The position numbers and the translations under genes were made by a program. Source: Chthonomonas sp. UBA2387 (GTDB taxonomy: Bacteria > Armatimonadota > Fimbriimonadia > Fimbriimonadales > Fimbriimonadaceae). From it: a DNA stretch of 22,274 nt. Shown piece by piece: positions 1 to 7,703 of this stretch (the stretch's first letter is position 1; every line of letters starts with the position of its first letter). Where the stretch lies: the NCBI GenBank assembly GCA_002343445.1, contig DDSP01000018.1:597-22870 (forward strand). The letters are read 5' to 3'. The notes below the pieces were generated by a model. It was not told the DNA's origin. It did no database searches and saw only the letters and a program-made list of their open reading frames with translations.

Positions 1-447
1 GACGAGCCGACCACGGCGCTCGACGTCACGCTCCAAGCCCAAATCCTGCGCCTGATCCGCGAACTCAAGGAGAAGGACGGGACGGCCGTGATGATGATCT
101 CGCACGACATCGGCGTCATCGGCTCGCTGGCCTCGCGCATCGCCGTGTTCTATGCGGGCAAGATCGTGGAGACGGGACCGTCGAAAGAGGTGCTGTTCAA
201 CCCGGTCCACCCCTACACACGGGCGCTTCTGGAGGCCCTCCCCCGCGCCGGCGCCGAGCGGCTCGAATCCATCCCCGGCCAGCCGCCCGACTTCTCCAAA
301 CTGCCGCCGGGCTGCGCCTTCGAGCCTCGATGCAAGCACCGCGTCGAAGCCTGTCTCCAGGACCCGGCGCTGGAAGCCGACGCCTCGGGCCGCTCGGCCG
401 CCTGCTGGCGACGAAGCGATCTCGCCGCCGATCTCAAGGTCCTGTGA
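1..447 (+). CDS. Oligopeptide/dipeptide ABC transporter ATP-binding protein (DppD/OppD type), 3' part
   Basis: Only the last 148 codons are present; the Walker A and signature motifs lie outside the window. The visible part opens with the Walker B glutamate and D-loop (DEPTTALDV) and continues through the H-loop (ISHD, codons about 34-37). It then enters the C-terminal oligopeptide-transporter extension, seen as HPYTRALLEALP, a GC-x-F-x-PRC signature and four cysteines (codons 105, 111, 118, 135). This subunit would hydrolyse ATP at the cytoplasmic face of a peptide or nickel importer. In some family members the four cysteines hold an iron-sulfur cluster. The rest of the operon should lie to the left. 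Family assignment is firm; the substrate cannot be read from the sequence. Confidence 0.93.
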   Translation, partial: DEPTTALDVTLQAQILRLIRELKEKDGTAVMMISHDIGVIGSLASRIAVFYAGKIVETGPSKEVLFNPVHPYTRALLEALPRAGAERLESIPGQPPDFSKLPPGCAFEPRCKHRVEACLQDPALEADASGRSAACWRRSDLAADLKVL

Positions 448-453
448 TACAAT
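448..453 (+). promoter_or_regulatory. Candidate -10 box (TACAAT), 7 nt before a GTG start
   Basis: TACAAT begins just after the TGA of the ABC gene and lies 7 nt before the GTG at 461, so transcription would start at or beside the start codon. It is identical to the -10 hexamer before rnpB. No -35 match and no SD sequence are visible, which fits a leaderless mRNA. Position and sequence are seen; promoter activity is inferred. Confidence 0.45.
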
Positions 454-460
454 CCGGGTC

Positions 461-1144
461 GTGATCGCCGCCCTGCTCGGAACCGCGCTCTTGGCTCAGG
501 CCGCCAACCCAGCGGCGCAACCCGTGCCATCGGTGGATGTCGAGGCGCGTGTGCCCGGCAAGGCCTCGGTTTGGCTCGCGGGCAGCAGCCCCTCGGCCAT
601 TGCGGGATGGTATGTGGATGGCAGCGGCACGAGGCGCTACGACCAGATGCCCAACTGCGGGCCGACCAAGATCGCCCTCCGCCCAGGCATGACTTCGTTT
701 ACGGTGGTCACGTCGAACGGCGAAGTCCGGATCGCCGACGAGCTCGGAACCGAAGCCTATGGACCCGCGGGCGATCTGAAACGGACGGTGCTTCGCAACC
801 GCGACCAGTCGTATCGCGGACCGATCGGCGAGGTGGCCGCGCCGATCGGCGGCCTGATGGGCGTCTACTTGCCCGAGGTCAGCGCCGACCATCCGGCAGA
901 CCAGTCGAGTTGGCAGGTGGGCCGAGTCGCCATCGGGCAGAAAGCGGTCGCGCCCAGACTCTATATCCCGTTCTACATCGGCATCGGACGCACGTCGGAC
1001 AACACGCCGGTCGTGTTCAACGTGCCGAAGGGCGCCGCCACGCTTTATCTGGGCGTGATGGGCCAAACGGCCTGGGCCAAGCACGAGGGGCAATACGACG
1101 TGGTGCTCAAGTTCGAGACGCCAAAGCGTCCCATAGGTGGGTGA
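461..1144 (+). CDS. Exported protein with C-terminal PA-IL (LecA)-like domain
   Basis: A 227-residue protein from a GTG start with a short hydrophobic N-terminus (IAALLGTALLAQAA) that looks like a signal peptide, so export is expected. Residues about 120-222 follow the pattern of PA-IL/LecA-like beta-sandwich domains: a GVYLP segment, a YIGIGRT segment and VPKGAATLYLGVMG before a final beta strand. In characterised relatives this fold binds galactose with calcium; I cannot confirm those ligands here. The middle part (WYVDGSG, RRYDQMPNCG) is unrecognised. The start was chosen because it yields the signal peptide and follows a -10-like hexamer; in-frame codons further upstream lie inside the transporter gene. 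The domain call is from pattern memory, not a search. Confidence 0.72.
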   Translation: MIAALLGTALLAQAANPAAQPVPSVDVEARVPGKASVWLAGSSPSAIAGWYVDGSGTRRYDQMPNCGPTKIALRPGMTSFTVVTSNGEVRIADELGTEAYGPAGDLKRTVLRNRDQSYRGPIGEVAAPIGGLMGVYLPEVSADHPADQSSWQVGRVAIGQKAVAPRLYIPFYIGIGRTSDNTPVVFNVPKGAATLYLGVMGQTAWAKHEGQYDVVLKFETPKRPIGG

Positions 1145-1192
1145 CCCCATCAATTCGGGTTCGATTCAGGTTCGCGGGAACCAAGATGGTGG

Positions 1193-1198
1193 TATCCT
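1193..1198 (+). promoter_or_regulatory. Candidate -10 box (TATCCT) for the polysaccharide operon
   Basis: TATCCT lies 25 nt before the ATG at 1224, in the 79-nt gap after the lectin-like gene. It would give a short leader of about 20 nt. No good -35 is visible. The same hexamer precedes the O-antigen ligase gene on the other strand. Confidence 0.35.
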
Positions 1199-1223
1199 TT
1201 AGGTCGCGCGACAGTGCGTCCTG

Positions 1224-2558
1224 ATGTCTGAAAACTCGAACCGACCCCCTTGTTTGGATACGTTGCTCGCCAAGATCGCCCACCGGTCTTGCACAGTCGG
1301 CGTCGTCGGCATGGGCCGCGTGGGTCTACCGTTCGCCGTCGAAGCCGCCAAGGCCGGGTTCAACGTGGTCGGCGTGGACACCGACCCCGAGCGCGTCGCC
1401 AGCCTGAAGCGCGGGGTTTCCTACGTCGAGGACGTCCCCTCCGGCGAGATCAAAGCCCTCGTGCTGAGCGGCAAGCTGCAGGTGTTCGGCGACATCGACG
1501 ACGCGCCCGACTTCGACGTCCTGACCATCTCGATCGCGACCAAGCTCGACAAGAGCGCCACCCCCGACCTGTCCAGCATGATCTCGGTGGCCGAGGAAGC
1601 CAAGCGCAAGCTCCGCAAGTGCCAACTCGTCAGCATCGAATCCACGGTGTATCCCGGCGCGACCGAAGAGATTTTCCAAACGTCGTTCATGTCCACCGGC
1701 CTCACGCCGGACAAAGACTTCTTCCTGGCGCACTCGCCCGAGCGGGTGGACCCCGGCAACCGGGCCTACTCTGAGAAGACGATCACCCGCGTCGTCGGCG
1801 GCATCGGCCCCAACTCGGTGGCCGTCGCAAAAGCCTTCTACGAGGCCGTGCTCGACCGCGTCCACGTCGTCAGCAGCACGCGCGTCGCCGAGCTGACCAA
1901 GCTGTACGAAAACACGTTCCGAGCTGTGAACATCGGGCTGGTCAACGAAATGCTCCGCGTGTGCGACCACATGGGTCTGGACGTGTGGGAGATCCTCGAC
2001 GCGGCGAACACCAAGCCGTTCGGCATCATGCGGTTCCTTCCGGGGCCTGGCGTCGGCGGCGACTGTGTGACGCTCGACCCGCACTTCCTGGAATGGAAGG
2101 CGCGCGAATACAACTTCCCCACGCGGTTCGTCGGCCTTGCCACCGACATCAACCGCTCGATGCCGGCCTATGTCATCGAACGCCTTTGGCGCATTCTCAA
2201 CGACCGAGGACTGCCCGTCAAGGCCTCGAAAGTGCTGGTCATCGGCGCTTCCTACAAGCGCGACGTCGCCGACCTGCGCGAATCGCCCGCCGTCCGCATC
2301 ATGGACATGCTGACCGAGCGTGGCGCCGTGCTGGCCTATCACGATCCGATGGTTCCTTCGCTGAAGACGGCCCATCTGGAACTCAAGAGCGTCCAACTGA
2401 CGCCGGAAACCCTGTCTCACCACGACGTGGTGATGATCCTCACCGACCACAGCACCGTGGACTACGCGCTCATCGCCGAGCACTCCAACCTGGTCTTCGA
2501 CACGCGCGATGCCATGCGCCAGGTTGCGAACGGTCATGCGCGCGTCGTCTTGCTGTGA
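1224..2558 (+). CDS. Nucleotide-sugar dehydrogenase (UDP-GlcNAc/ManNAc 6-dehydrogenase type)
   Basis: A 444-residue protein of the UDP-glucose/GDP-mannose dehydrogenase family, which oxidises the C6 hydroxyl of a nucleotide sugar to a carboxylate with two NAD+. The N-terminal Rossmann fold shows GMGRVG (G29, G31, G34) followed by VDTDPERV. The middle domain shows SPERVDPGN and YENTFRAVNIGLVNEM, and the catalytic cysteine is C281 in GVGGDC. The C-terminal domain has GASYKRDVADLRESPA. SPERVDPGN and GVGGDC resemble the WbpA/WecC branch more than plain UDP-glucose dehydrogenase, but the exact substrate is uncertain. Length is normal. It opens a likely operon with the next two genes for an acidic-sugar surface polysaccharide. 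Confidence 0.93.
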   Translation: MSENSNRPPCLDTLLAKIAHRSCTVGVVGMGRVGLPFAVEAAKAGFNVVGVDTDPERVASLKRGVSYVEDVPSGEIKALVLSGKLQVFGDIDDAPDFDVLTISIATKLDKSATPDLSSMISVAEEAKRKLRKCQLVSIESTVYPGATEEIFQTSFMSTGLTPDKDFFLAHSPERVDPGNRAYSEKTITRVVGGIGPNSVAVAKAFYEAVLDRVHVVSSTRVAELTKLYENTFRAVNIGLVNEMLRVCDHMGLDVWEILDAANTKPFGIMRFLPGPGVGGDCVTLDPHFLEWKAREYNFPTRFVGLATDINRSMPAYVIERLWRILNDRGLPVKASKVLVIGASYKRDVADLRESPAVRIMDMLTERGAVLAYHDPMVPSLKTAHLELKSVQLTPETLSHHDVVMILTDHSTVDYALIAEHSNLVFDTRDAMRQVANGHARVVLL

Positions 2559-2616
2559 ACGTTTCCCTGCCACTCCCCATGAAATCCCACACGAACCCCT
2601 CGTCTTGGAGGCTCCG

Positions 2617-3597
<981 letters not shown>

Positions 3598-3620
3598 CTG
3601 TCGAATTGGAGATGGCGACG

Positions 3621-4589
3621 ATGACGGTTAGAGCAGAATCGAGGAACGGAATGGCGAAGTCCATCGCGGAACCGATCGGTCAACAACTGCTGGTGGATAC
3701 ACGGTTGATGACCGTGCAGCCCGAGGACGACGAAGCGACTAGAAACGACCTGACCATGGCGGCCGGGCCGCTCAGTCGGACCGTGGTGTGGCGACCAGGC
3801 AACCTGGACGTCGTCCACGAAGCCTTGGCCCAAACGCAAGGCGACGTCGAGATCGTGCTGGCGCACCGCTACAGCTTGGACGAGCTATTGCAGCTGTGCC
3901 ACCTGCGCTCCAGCGAGCCGCGGCTCAAGGTTTCCTGCGTGATCCGCGAAGCATACGGGCCCATGGGCGACGAGCGCGCCCGAAAGACCGGCTACGTCGC
4001 GGGACTGGCCAAAGAACGACTCTACAAGCGCTTGTTCGATATGGCGGTGAGCGGCATCGTGCTGCCCATCTCCGCGCCCTTCCTGATCATGGCGGGTCTT
4101 GCGGTCAAGATCGCTTCGCCCGGTCCGGCCATCTTCACCCAAGAGCGCAAGGGCTATCACGGCAACATCATCCGCGTCCACAAGCTGCGCTCGATGCACC
4201 ACACGCCCGATCGCAGCAAAGAGCACGTCCTGCGCACCGAAACCGACAACCGCGTGTTTCGGCTGGGCGACATCCTGCGCAAGCTGAAGCTCGACGAAGT
4301 GCCGCAACTGTGGAACGTGTTCAAGGGCGAAATGAGCCTCGTCGGCCCCCGGCCCTCGCCGCTCAAGCTGATGGAAGAGTACGAGCAAACCGTGCCCGGC
4401 TATCAGGTGCGCTATTGCGTCCGCCCAGGCGTCACGGGTCCGGCACAGATCTATCTCGGCTACCACGCCTCGGCGGAAGACAAGCTGCTGTTCGACCTGT
4501 GGTACGTGCGGAACAACTCGCTCCGCACCGACCTGCGGATGATCCTTCTGACGGTCAAGAAGATCTTCTGCGGCGACTACAAACTGTAA
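3621..4589 (+). CDS. Polyprenyl-phosphate sugar-1-phosphate transferase (bacterial sugar transferase)
   Basis: A 322-residue initiating transferase that would move a sugar-1-phosphate from a UDP-sugar to undecaprenyl phosphate on the cytoplasmic side of the membrane, the first step of polysaccharide assembly. After about 130 unassigned N-terminal residues comes the catalytic domain: KRLFDMAVSGIVLPISAPF as the membrane hairpin, SPGPAIFTQERKG, KLRSM, DEVPQLWNVFKGEMSLVGPRP, RPGVTGPAQI and LWYVRNNS near the end. The large multi-spanning N-terminus of WbaP/WcaJ is absent. Start choice: ATG 3621 has GGAG 9 nt upstream. A GTG at 3594, overlapping the previous stop as GTGA, and an ATG at 3612 are alternatives without a good SD. 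It ends 3 bp from the convergent ligase gene. Confidence 0.93.
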   Translation: MTVRAESRNGMAKSIAEPIGQQLLVDTRLMTVQPEDDEATRNDLTMAAGPLSRTVVWRPGNLDVVHEALAQTQGDVEIVLAHRYSLDELLQLCHLRSSEPRLKVSCVIREAYGPMGDERARKTGYVAGLAKERLYKRLFDMAVSGIVLPISAPFLIMAGLAVKIASPGPAIFTQERKGYHGNIIRVHKLRSMHHTPDRSKEHVLRTETDNRVFRLGDILRKLKLDEVPQLWNVFKGEMSLVGPRPSPLKLMEEYEQTVPGYQVRYCVRPGVTGPAQIYLGYHASAEDKLLFDLWYVRNNSLRTDLRMILLTVKKIFCGDYKL

Positions 4590-4600
4590 GGCTTACTCAG
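4584..4600. repeat. Palindrome containing both convergent stop codons (GTAAG-G-CTTAC)
   Basis: GTAAG (4586-4590), one central G and CTTAC (4592-4596) form a perfect inverted repeat. The TAA of the sugar transferase and the TAA of the opposing ligase gene are in its two arms. The stem is too short and lacks a T-run, so an intrinsic terminator is not supported; it marks very tight packing. Confidence 0.5.
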
Positions 4601-5795
4601 GTTCGGGTTGCTGGCGCTGAATCGTGGTGGCCGCCACGGTAAGCGCCAGCACGAACCAGAAGACGTCCAGCAGATAGATGCTGCTGGACAGTAGGCCATA
4701 GATCGCGTACTGGACAAAAATGAACCCGACCCAGCACCAAGGGTCGTGGGAGAAGATCAGCTTGAGGGCTTTGAAGAGACCGTAGCCCAAGATGAATACA
4801 AACAGCGCGCCGCCCAGCACGCCCAAGCTCATGAAGGCTTCGAGAATCGAGTTGTGCGGGTACTGATAAGTCACCTTCTCCGAGAGCCCCGAACCCAACA
4901 GCGGATCCTTCCAAAACTCCTCGATGGATGCTGGAATCAGGTTGCTGCGCCCGACTTGCCGCGCGTTGATGACGCTCGAAAGGGCGATGCGCTTGGCCAA
5001 TGGCGTGTTGGCGAGCAAGGGAGTTTCGAGAATCAGGGGAATCGAAGCCAACCCCACCAGCAGAGCGGGCCAGATCGGCGCCCAGAGCCGACCCCTCAAG
5101 ATCAGGAAACGGACCCCATACACCGCTGCCAGAATGCCGAGCGCCAGGAACGGCCCACGCGAACCCGACAACGCGATCATGGCGACCGATAGACCCGACA
5201 TACCCAGGCGGAACACCCACCCCAACGGATGCTTGATCGGGGTGAACAGACACAAGACGATGCAGCTCACGCCCAGGTGACCGATCAGAATCGGGTTGAT
5301 GTTCTCGGTCGAAGCGCGGCCCTGCACCATCGCCGAGTAGCCGCGCGCGAGAACCAGACCGGCCATCGCCGCCACGATGGTGGCGGCACAGACCACCCAA
5401 AGGGCTTTCTGTCGGGATTCTTGCGCCTCGGGGTCGGAGGTCGGGATCGAGGCGAACGCCCACACGGGGAACACCACCGCGCCGAAGAACAGCAAGACGA
5501 CGCGAACCGGATCGGCCTGCAGGGGGAAGATCGAACCAACTGCAAACTCGCGAACCATGCGGACGCTCATCGCAGCCATGAACAGTCCAAGCACCCACCA
5601 GAAGTCGGTGCGAGCCAGACGCATCCGTCCGCGCCAAACCGAGGCGACGACTGTCAGCGCCAGAAGCGCGACTACGCCACGATGGGCGATGCCGCCCAGC
5701 GACCCGGCGGAAGGCGCGACAATGGCGGCCGTTCCTGCCCAGATCGGATAGCCGAACAGGCCGAGTCCGATCAGCCAGGGGGCGGTCCGAGTCAC
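4593..5795 (-). CDS. O-antigen ligase/polymerase-family membrane protein (Wzy_C type)
   Basis: A 400-residue, very hydrophobic protein with about ten or more predicted membrane segments, the last near the C-terminus (IYLLDVFWFVLALTVAATTI). The periplasmic loop characteristic of WaaL/Wzy proteins is present: LIPASIEEFWKDPLLGSGLS followed by YPHNSILEAFMSLGVLGG, with the conserved His next to Asn-Ser. SGSRGPFLALG in mid-protein is also typical. It would polymerise or ligate lipid-linked glycans at the outer face of the inner membrane, fitting the neighbouring dehydrogenase, epimerase and initiating transferase. Ligase versus polymerase cannot be decided. The start is GTG, 6 nt after a TATCCT box, with no SD. 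It converges on the sugar transferase gene with 3 bp between stops. Confidence 0.88.
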   Translation of the reverse strand: MTRTAPWLIGLGLFGYPIWAGTAAIVAPSAGSLGGIAHRGVVALLALTVVASVWRGRMRLARTDFWWVLGLFMAAMSVRMVREFAVGSIFPLQADPVRVVLLFFGAVVFPVWAFASIPTSDPEAQESRQKALWVVCAATIVAAMAGLVLARGYSAMVQGRASTENINPILIGHLGVSCIVLCLFTPIKHPLGWVFRLGMSGLSVAMIALSGSRGPFLALGILAAVYGVRFLILRGRLWAPIWPALLVGLASIPLILETPLLANTPLAKRIALSSVINARQVGRSNLIPASIEEFWKDPLLGSGLSEKVTYQYPHNSILEAFMSLGVLGGALFVFILGYGLFKALKLIFSHDPWCWVGFIFVQYAIYGLLSSSIYLLDVFWFVLALTVAATTIQRQQPEPE

Positions 5796-5801
5796 GGGCT
5801 G

Positions 5802-5807
5802 AGGATA
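5802..5807 (-). promoter_or_regulatory. Candidate -10 box (TATCCT) for the O-antigen ligase gene
   Basis: On the minus strand TATCCT lies 6 nt before the GTG at 5795, which places the transcription start on or next to the start codon. No SD is present. It lies in the 71-bp divergent gap shared with the hydrolase gene. No -35 consensus is visible. Confidence 0.42.
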
Positions 5808-5866
5808 CCTGCCGGTTTGGGTCGGTCGGACGAGCCTCCTTCGACGGATGAGGTAAGGATACGTTC

Positions 5867-6730
5867 TTGGAACCCATCGCTTGGACCGCCGCCGCCCTCG
5901 GCTCGATCTACTTCGGCGTCGTTTGGCTGGTCGTGCGCGTCGGGTTGCGGCCGCCCCGGATGCCGCTCTTCCTGACCCCCGCCGCGCTTGATTGCCCGCA
6001 GGAGGACGTCGCGTTCCAGACCCGGGACGGGCTCACGCTGCGCGGCTGGTGGCTGCCGGCGGATGTGCCGAAGGGCTGCGTGGTGATCGCGCACGGCTAC
6101 CTGATGAACCGCTGCGAACTGTCCATCGTGGGCTCGAAGTTGCGGCAAGGGGGCTGGGACGTGCTGATGTTCGACCTGCGCGCCCACGGCGAGAGCCAGG
6201 GTCAGCGGTGCGGGATGGGGCGGCACGAGGCGATGGACGTCCAAGCGGCCGCCCAACTCGCCCGCGCGCGTTCGGGCGAGCGGCCCGTGGTCCTGTTGGG
6301 CAGCAGCATGGGCGGCGCAGCCTCGGCGATGGCGCTTGCCGAACGCGGCGAGCTGGCGGATGCCTTGATTCTGGACAGCGTTTACTCGCAACTTCCCGAT
6401 GCGGCCATGGGGATCTTGCGCGTGTTCGTGGGCCGGTGGGCGCCCAAAGCGTTCGCGCCGGGGATCGTGCTCGCCTGGCCGATGCTGGGGTTCAAGCCGT
6501 GGAAGGTGGACCTCGCCGACCACCTGCCTTCGGTGAGTTGCCCCGTGCTGGTGCTCCACGGTGGGCGGGACGGACTGATTCCCCCCGACCGCGCGCGTCG
6601 GAATGTCGAGGCGCTCCCCAACCCCCACGGGCCCGTCTGGTTCGAACGCGCCGGCCACTGCGAGGGGCGCATGCTGGAGCCGAAGCGTTACGTCGAAGTG
6701 GTGCTGGGGTTTTGCGACGGGTTGGTGTAG
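5867..6730 (+). CDS. Alpha/beta hydrolase, membrane-anchored, function unknown
   Basis: A 287-residue protein beginning at TTG with AAGGA (5855-5859) at 7-nt spacing. Residues about 4-24 form a hydrophobic helix (ALGSIYFGVVWLVVRVGL), likely an N-terminal membrane anchor. The hydrolase fold follows: oxyanion region IAHGYLMNRCE, FDLRAHGES, nucleophile elbow GSSMGG with S147, acid D235 in HGGRDG and H264 in AGHCEG, a complete catalytic triad. The pattern resembles the serine aminopeptidase/lysophospholipase-like group (YqkD/BEM46 type). Substrate is unknown. Its promoter region is divergent with the ligase gene; any relation to polysaccharide is only positional. Confidence 0.9.
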   Translation: MEPIAWTAAALGSIYFGVVWLVVRVGLRPPRMPLFLTPAALDCPQEDVAFQTRDGLTLRGWWLPADVPKGCVVIAHGYLMNRCELSIVGSKLRQGGWDVLMFDLRAHGESQGQRCGMGRHEAMDVQAAAQLARARSGERPVVLLGSSMGGAASAMALAERGELADALILDSVYSQLPDAAMGILRVFVGRWAPKAFAPGIVLAWPMLGFKPWKVDLADHLPSVSCPVLVLHGGRDGLIPPDRARRNVEALPNPHGPVWFERAGHCEGRMLEPKRYVEVVLGFCDGLV

Positions 6731-6815
6731 GGCCCATGCGACGTGCAGGACGTGTTCGACCCATAGGACGGCAGCACCGGTCCTTGAAGAACACCGATCA
6801 AACAAAGCCTCTGAA

Positions 6816-6865
6816 GCAGGCGAGGGACGAATCCCGCCGACGCTGACGAAGCATCGTTCGCCTGC
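6816..6865. repeat. Branched inverted repeat (three-way-junction shape)
   Basis: GCAGGCGA (6816-6823) pairs perfectly with TCGCCTGC (6858-6865). Inside, GGGA-CGAA-TCCC (6824-6835) makes a tight tetraloop hairpin, and CGACGC/GCATCG (6838-6856, one mismatch, 7-nt loop) makes a second. Closed 8-bp stem plus two internal hairpins is the shape of a small structured RNA. The strand of transcription is unknown. Confidence 0.45.
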
Positions 6866-6893
6866 CTAAGCTCCATTATGGTGACGACTTGGG

Positions 6894-6956
6894 CACGGTC
6901 TGCCGGGCAAGACCGTTGTCGCGGTACGAGAGGTATCCGAGCCCGGGCAGACCGTG
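6894..6956. repeat. 15-bp hairpin with one bulged G
   Basis: CACGGTCTGCC (6894-6904) pairs with GGCAGACCGTG (6946-6956). The stem extends inward by GGGC (6905-6908) with GCCC (6941-6944), leaving G6945 bulged. The loop of about 32 nt has a small internal ACCG/CGGT pairing. No U-run follows on either strand, so it is not an intrinsic terminator. A 15-bp match is very unlikely by chance in a 280-bp region. Confidence 0.6.
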
Positions 6957-6983
6957 GCACCCCAGATCGAGGATGATGCCACG

Positions 6984-7007
6984 CTGGCCCCGAGTCCTTC
7001 GGGCCAG
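6984..7007 (+). repeat. Hairpin overlapping the rnpB promoter region
   Basis: CTGG-(C)-CCCGA, loop GTCCT, TCGGG-CCAG forms a 9-bp stem with one bulged C. It ends 5 nt before the TACAAT -10 box of rnpB, so it covers the expected -35 position. No T-run follows. It may be an end-of-transcript structure for an upstream RNA or a promoter element. Confidence 0.45.
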
Positions 7008-7012
7008 GGGTG

Positions 7013-7018
7013 TACAAT
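7013..7018 (+). promoter_or_regulatory. -10 box of rnpB (TACAAT)
   Basis: TACAAT (with TG at 7011-7012, extended -10 like) lies 6-7 nt before the predicted 5' end of RNase P RNA, the expected distance to the transcription start. It supports TANNNT as the house -10 pattern in this genome. No -35 consensus is visible upstream. Confidence 0.6.
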
Positions 7019-7023
7019 GACCC

Positions 7024-7340
7024 CGGAGTCGGCCAGACGGCGGCCTCGGCGCAAGCCGGGGAGGAAAGTCCGGACTTCATAGGGCGCGGCGCCCCGGGCA
7101 ATCGGGGGCGAGGCGACTCGACGGAAAGTGCCACAGAAACATACCGCCCCGGTTCGCCGGAGCAAGGGTGAAATGGTGAGGTAAGAGCTCACCGGCGTCC
7201 CGGGCAACCGGACGGCCGGGCAAACCCCGCCGGAAGCAAGGCCAAATAGGGAGGGGCTGACGCGGCCCGCCGACCCTCCGGGTTGGCCGCATAGACAAAT
7301 CGCCGTCCAAGACAGAATCCGGCTTATCGGCCGACTCCAC
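7024..7340 (+). ncRNA. rnpB: RNase P RNA (class A)
   Basis: Catalytic RNA of RNase P, which cleaves 5' leaders from tRNA precursors. All universal landmarks are present in order: P1 5' strand GGAGTCGGCC (7025-7034), GAGGAAAGTCCGGAC (P4 and CR-I), ACAGAAAC, then GGTGAAATGGTGAGGTAAGAGCTCACCG, a GGCAAACCCC segment, AGACAAAT, ACAGAATCCGGCTTAT, and P1 3' strand GGCCGACTCC (7329-7338). The two P1 strands are perfectly complementary over 10 bp and define the ends to within a few nucleotides. Length is about 315 nt, on the short side for class A. No intrinsic terminator follows, so read-through into the MerR-type gene is possible. Confidence 0.97.
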
Positions 7341-7434
7341 CTCCCCACCCCTGTAGGATTGCCGGGTTTTCGCCGATACCTGCCTTGGCGGAACTCGAAA
7401 CGAGCGCCGCCGCGAAACAGGAAAACCGAGAAGC

Positions 7435-7698
7435 ATGGCCCGAATGCGCTCCACGTCCCAAGCCGTCTCCATCAGCGTCGCCAGCACGATCACTGGCGTC
7501 GAAGTCCACACCCTGCGCTATTGGGAAAAGGAGTTCGACCCGTTCTTGAACCCCGAGCGAACGCGCGGCGGCCAGCGCCGGTACCGACCCGAGGACATCC
7601 AAACCGTCTTCGCGATCAAACAGCTTCTCCGCGACGAGATGTTCTCCATCGCCGGAGCGCGCAAGCACTTGGAACGCACCCAGCGGCGCGCCGCGTGA
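7435..7698 (+). CDS. MerR-type HTH DNA-binding protein, DNA-binding domain only
   Basis: An 87-residue protein that is almost entirely a MerR winged-helix domain: SVASTITGVEVHTLRYWEKEF, RGGQRRYRPEDIQTVFAIKQLL, then FSIAGARKHL. It lacks the dimerisation helix and effector domain of classical MerR regulators. It most resembles the stand-alone MerR-like proteins with an HTLRYWEKEF signature common in many bacteria, whose targets are mostly unknown. The ATG at 7435 has only a weak GAG nearby, and the 94-nt gap after rnpB has no clear promoter. Its TGA overlaps an in-frame GTG of the downstream glycosyltransferase gene, so the two are probably co-transcribed and may be translationally coupled. Confidence 0.9.
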   Translation: MARMRSTSQAVSISVASTITGVEVHTLRYWEKEFDPFLNPERTRGGQRRYRPEDIQTVFAIKQLLRDEMFSIAGARKHLERTQRRAA

Positions 7699-7703
7699 CC
7701 CCC

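Larger units (their letters stand above)
6731..7010. other. Gene-free region with several inverted repeats before rnpB
   Basis: About 280 bp without a credible protein gene. It holds at least four inverted repeats: a branched element at 6816-6865, a long hairpin at 6894-6956, a 7-bp pair 6953-6959/6977-6983 and a hairpin at 6984-7007. A CATAAT hexamer (minus strand, 6880-6875) could be a -10 for an antisense transcript, but no -35 is visible. No tRNA, tmRNA or SRP RNA signature was found. The region could encode a small RNA or be a regulatory leader; neither is shown. Confidence 0.5.

Noticed and set aside
6816..6845. A tRNA or tmRNA 3' end suggested by GGGACGAATCCC
   Set aside because: The loop is 4 nt rather than the 7-nt T-loop, GTTC is missing, and no D-arm or anticodon arm can be drawn.
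6984..7012. An intrinsic terminator for the hydrolase gene
   Set aside because: The hairpin is good but is followed by GGGGTGT rather than a T-run, and it is over 250 bp from the stop codon.
6866..7348. Minus-strand frames across rnpB and its upstream region
   Set aside because: They run through the RNase P RNA, whose conserved structure explains the sequence; the translations are motif-free.
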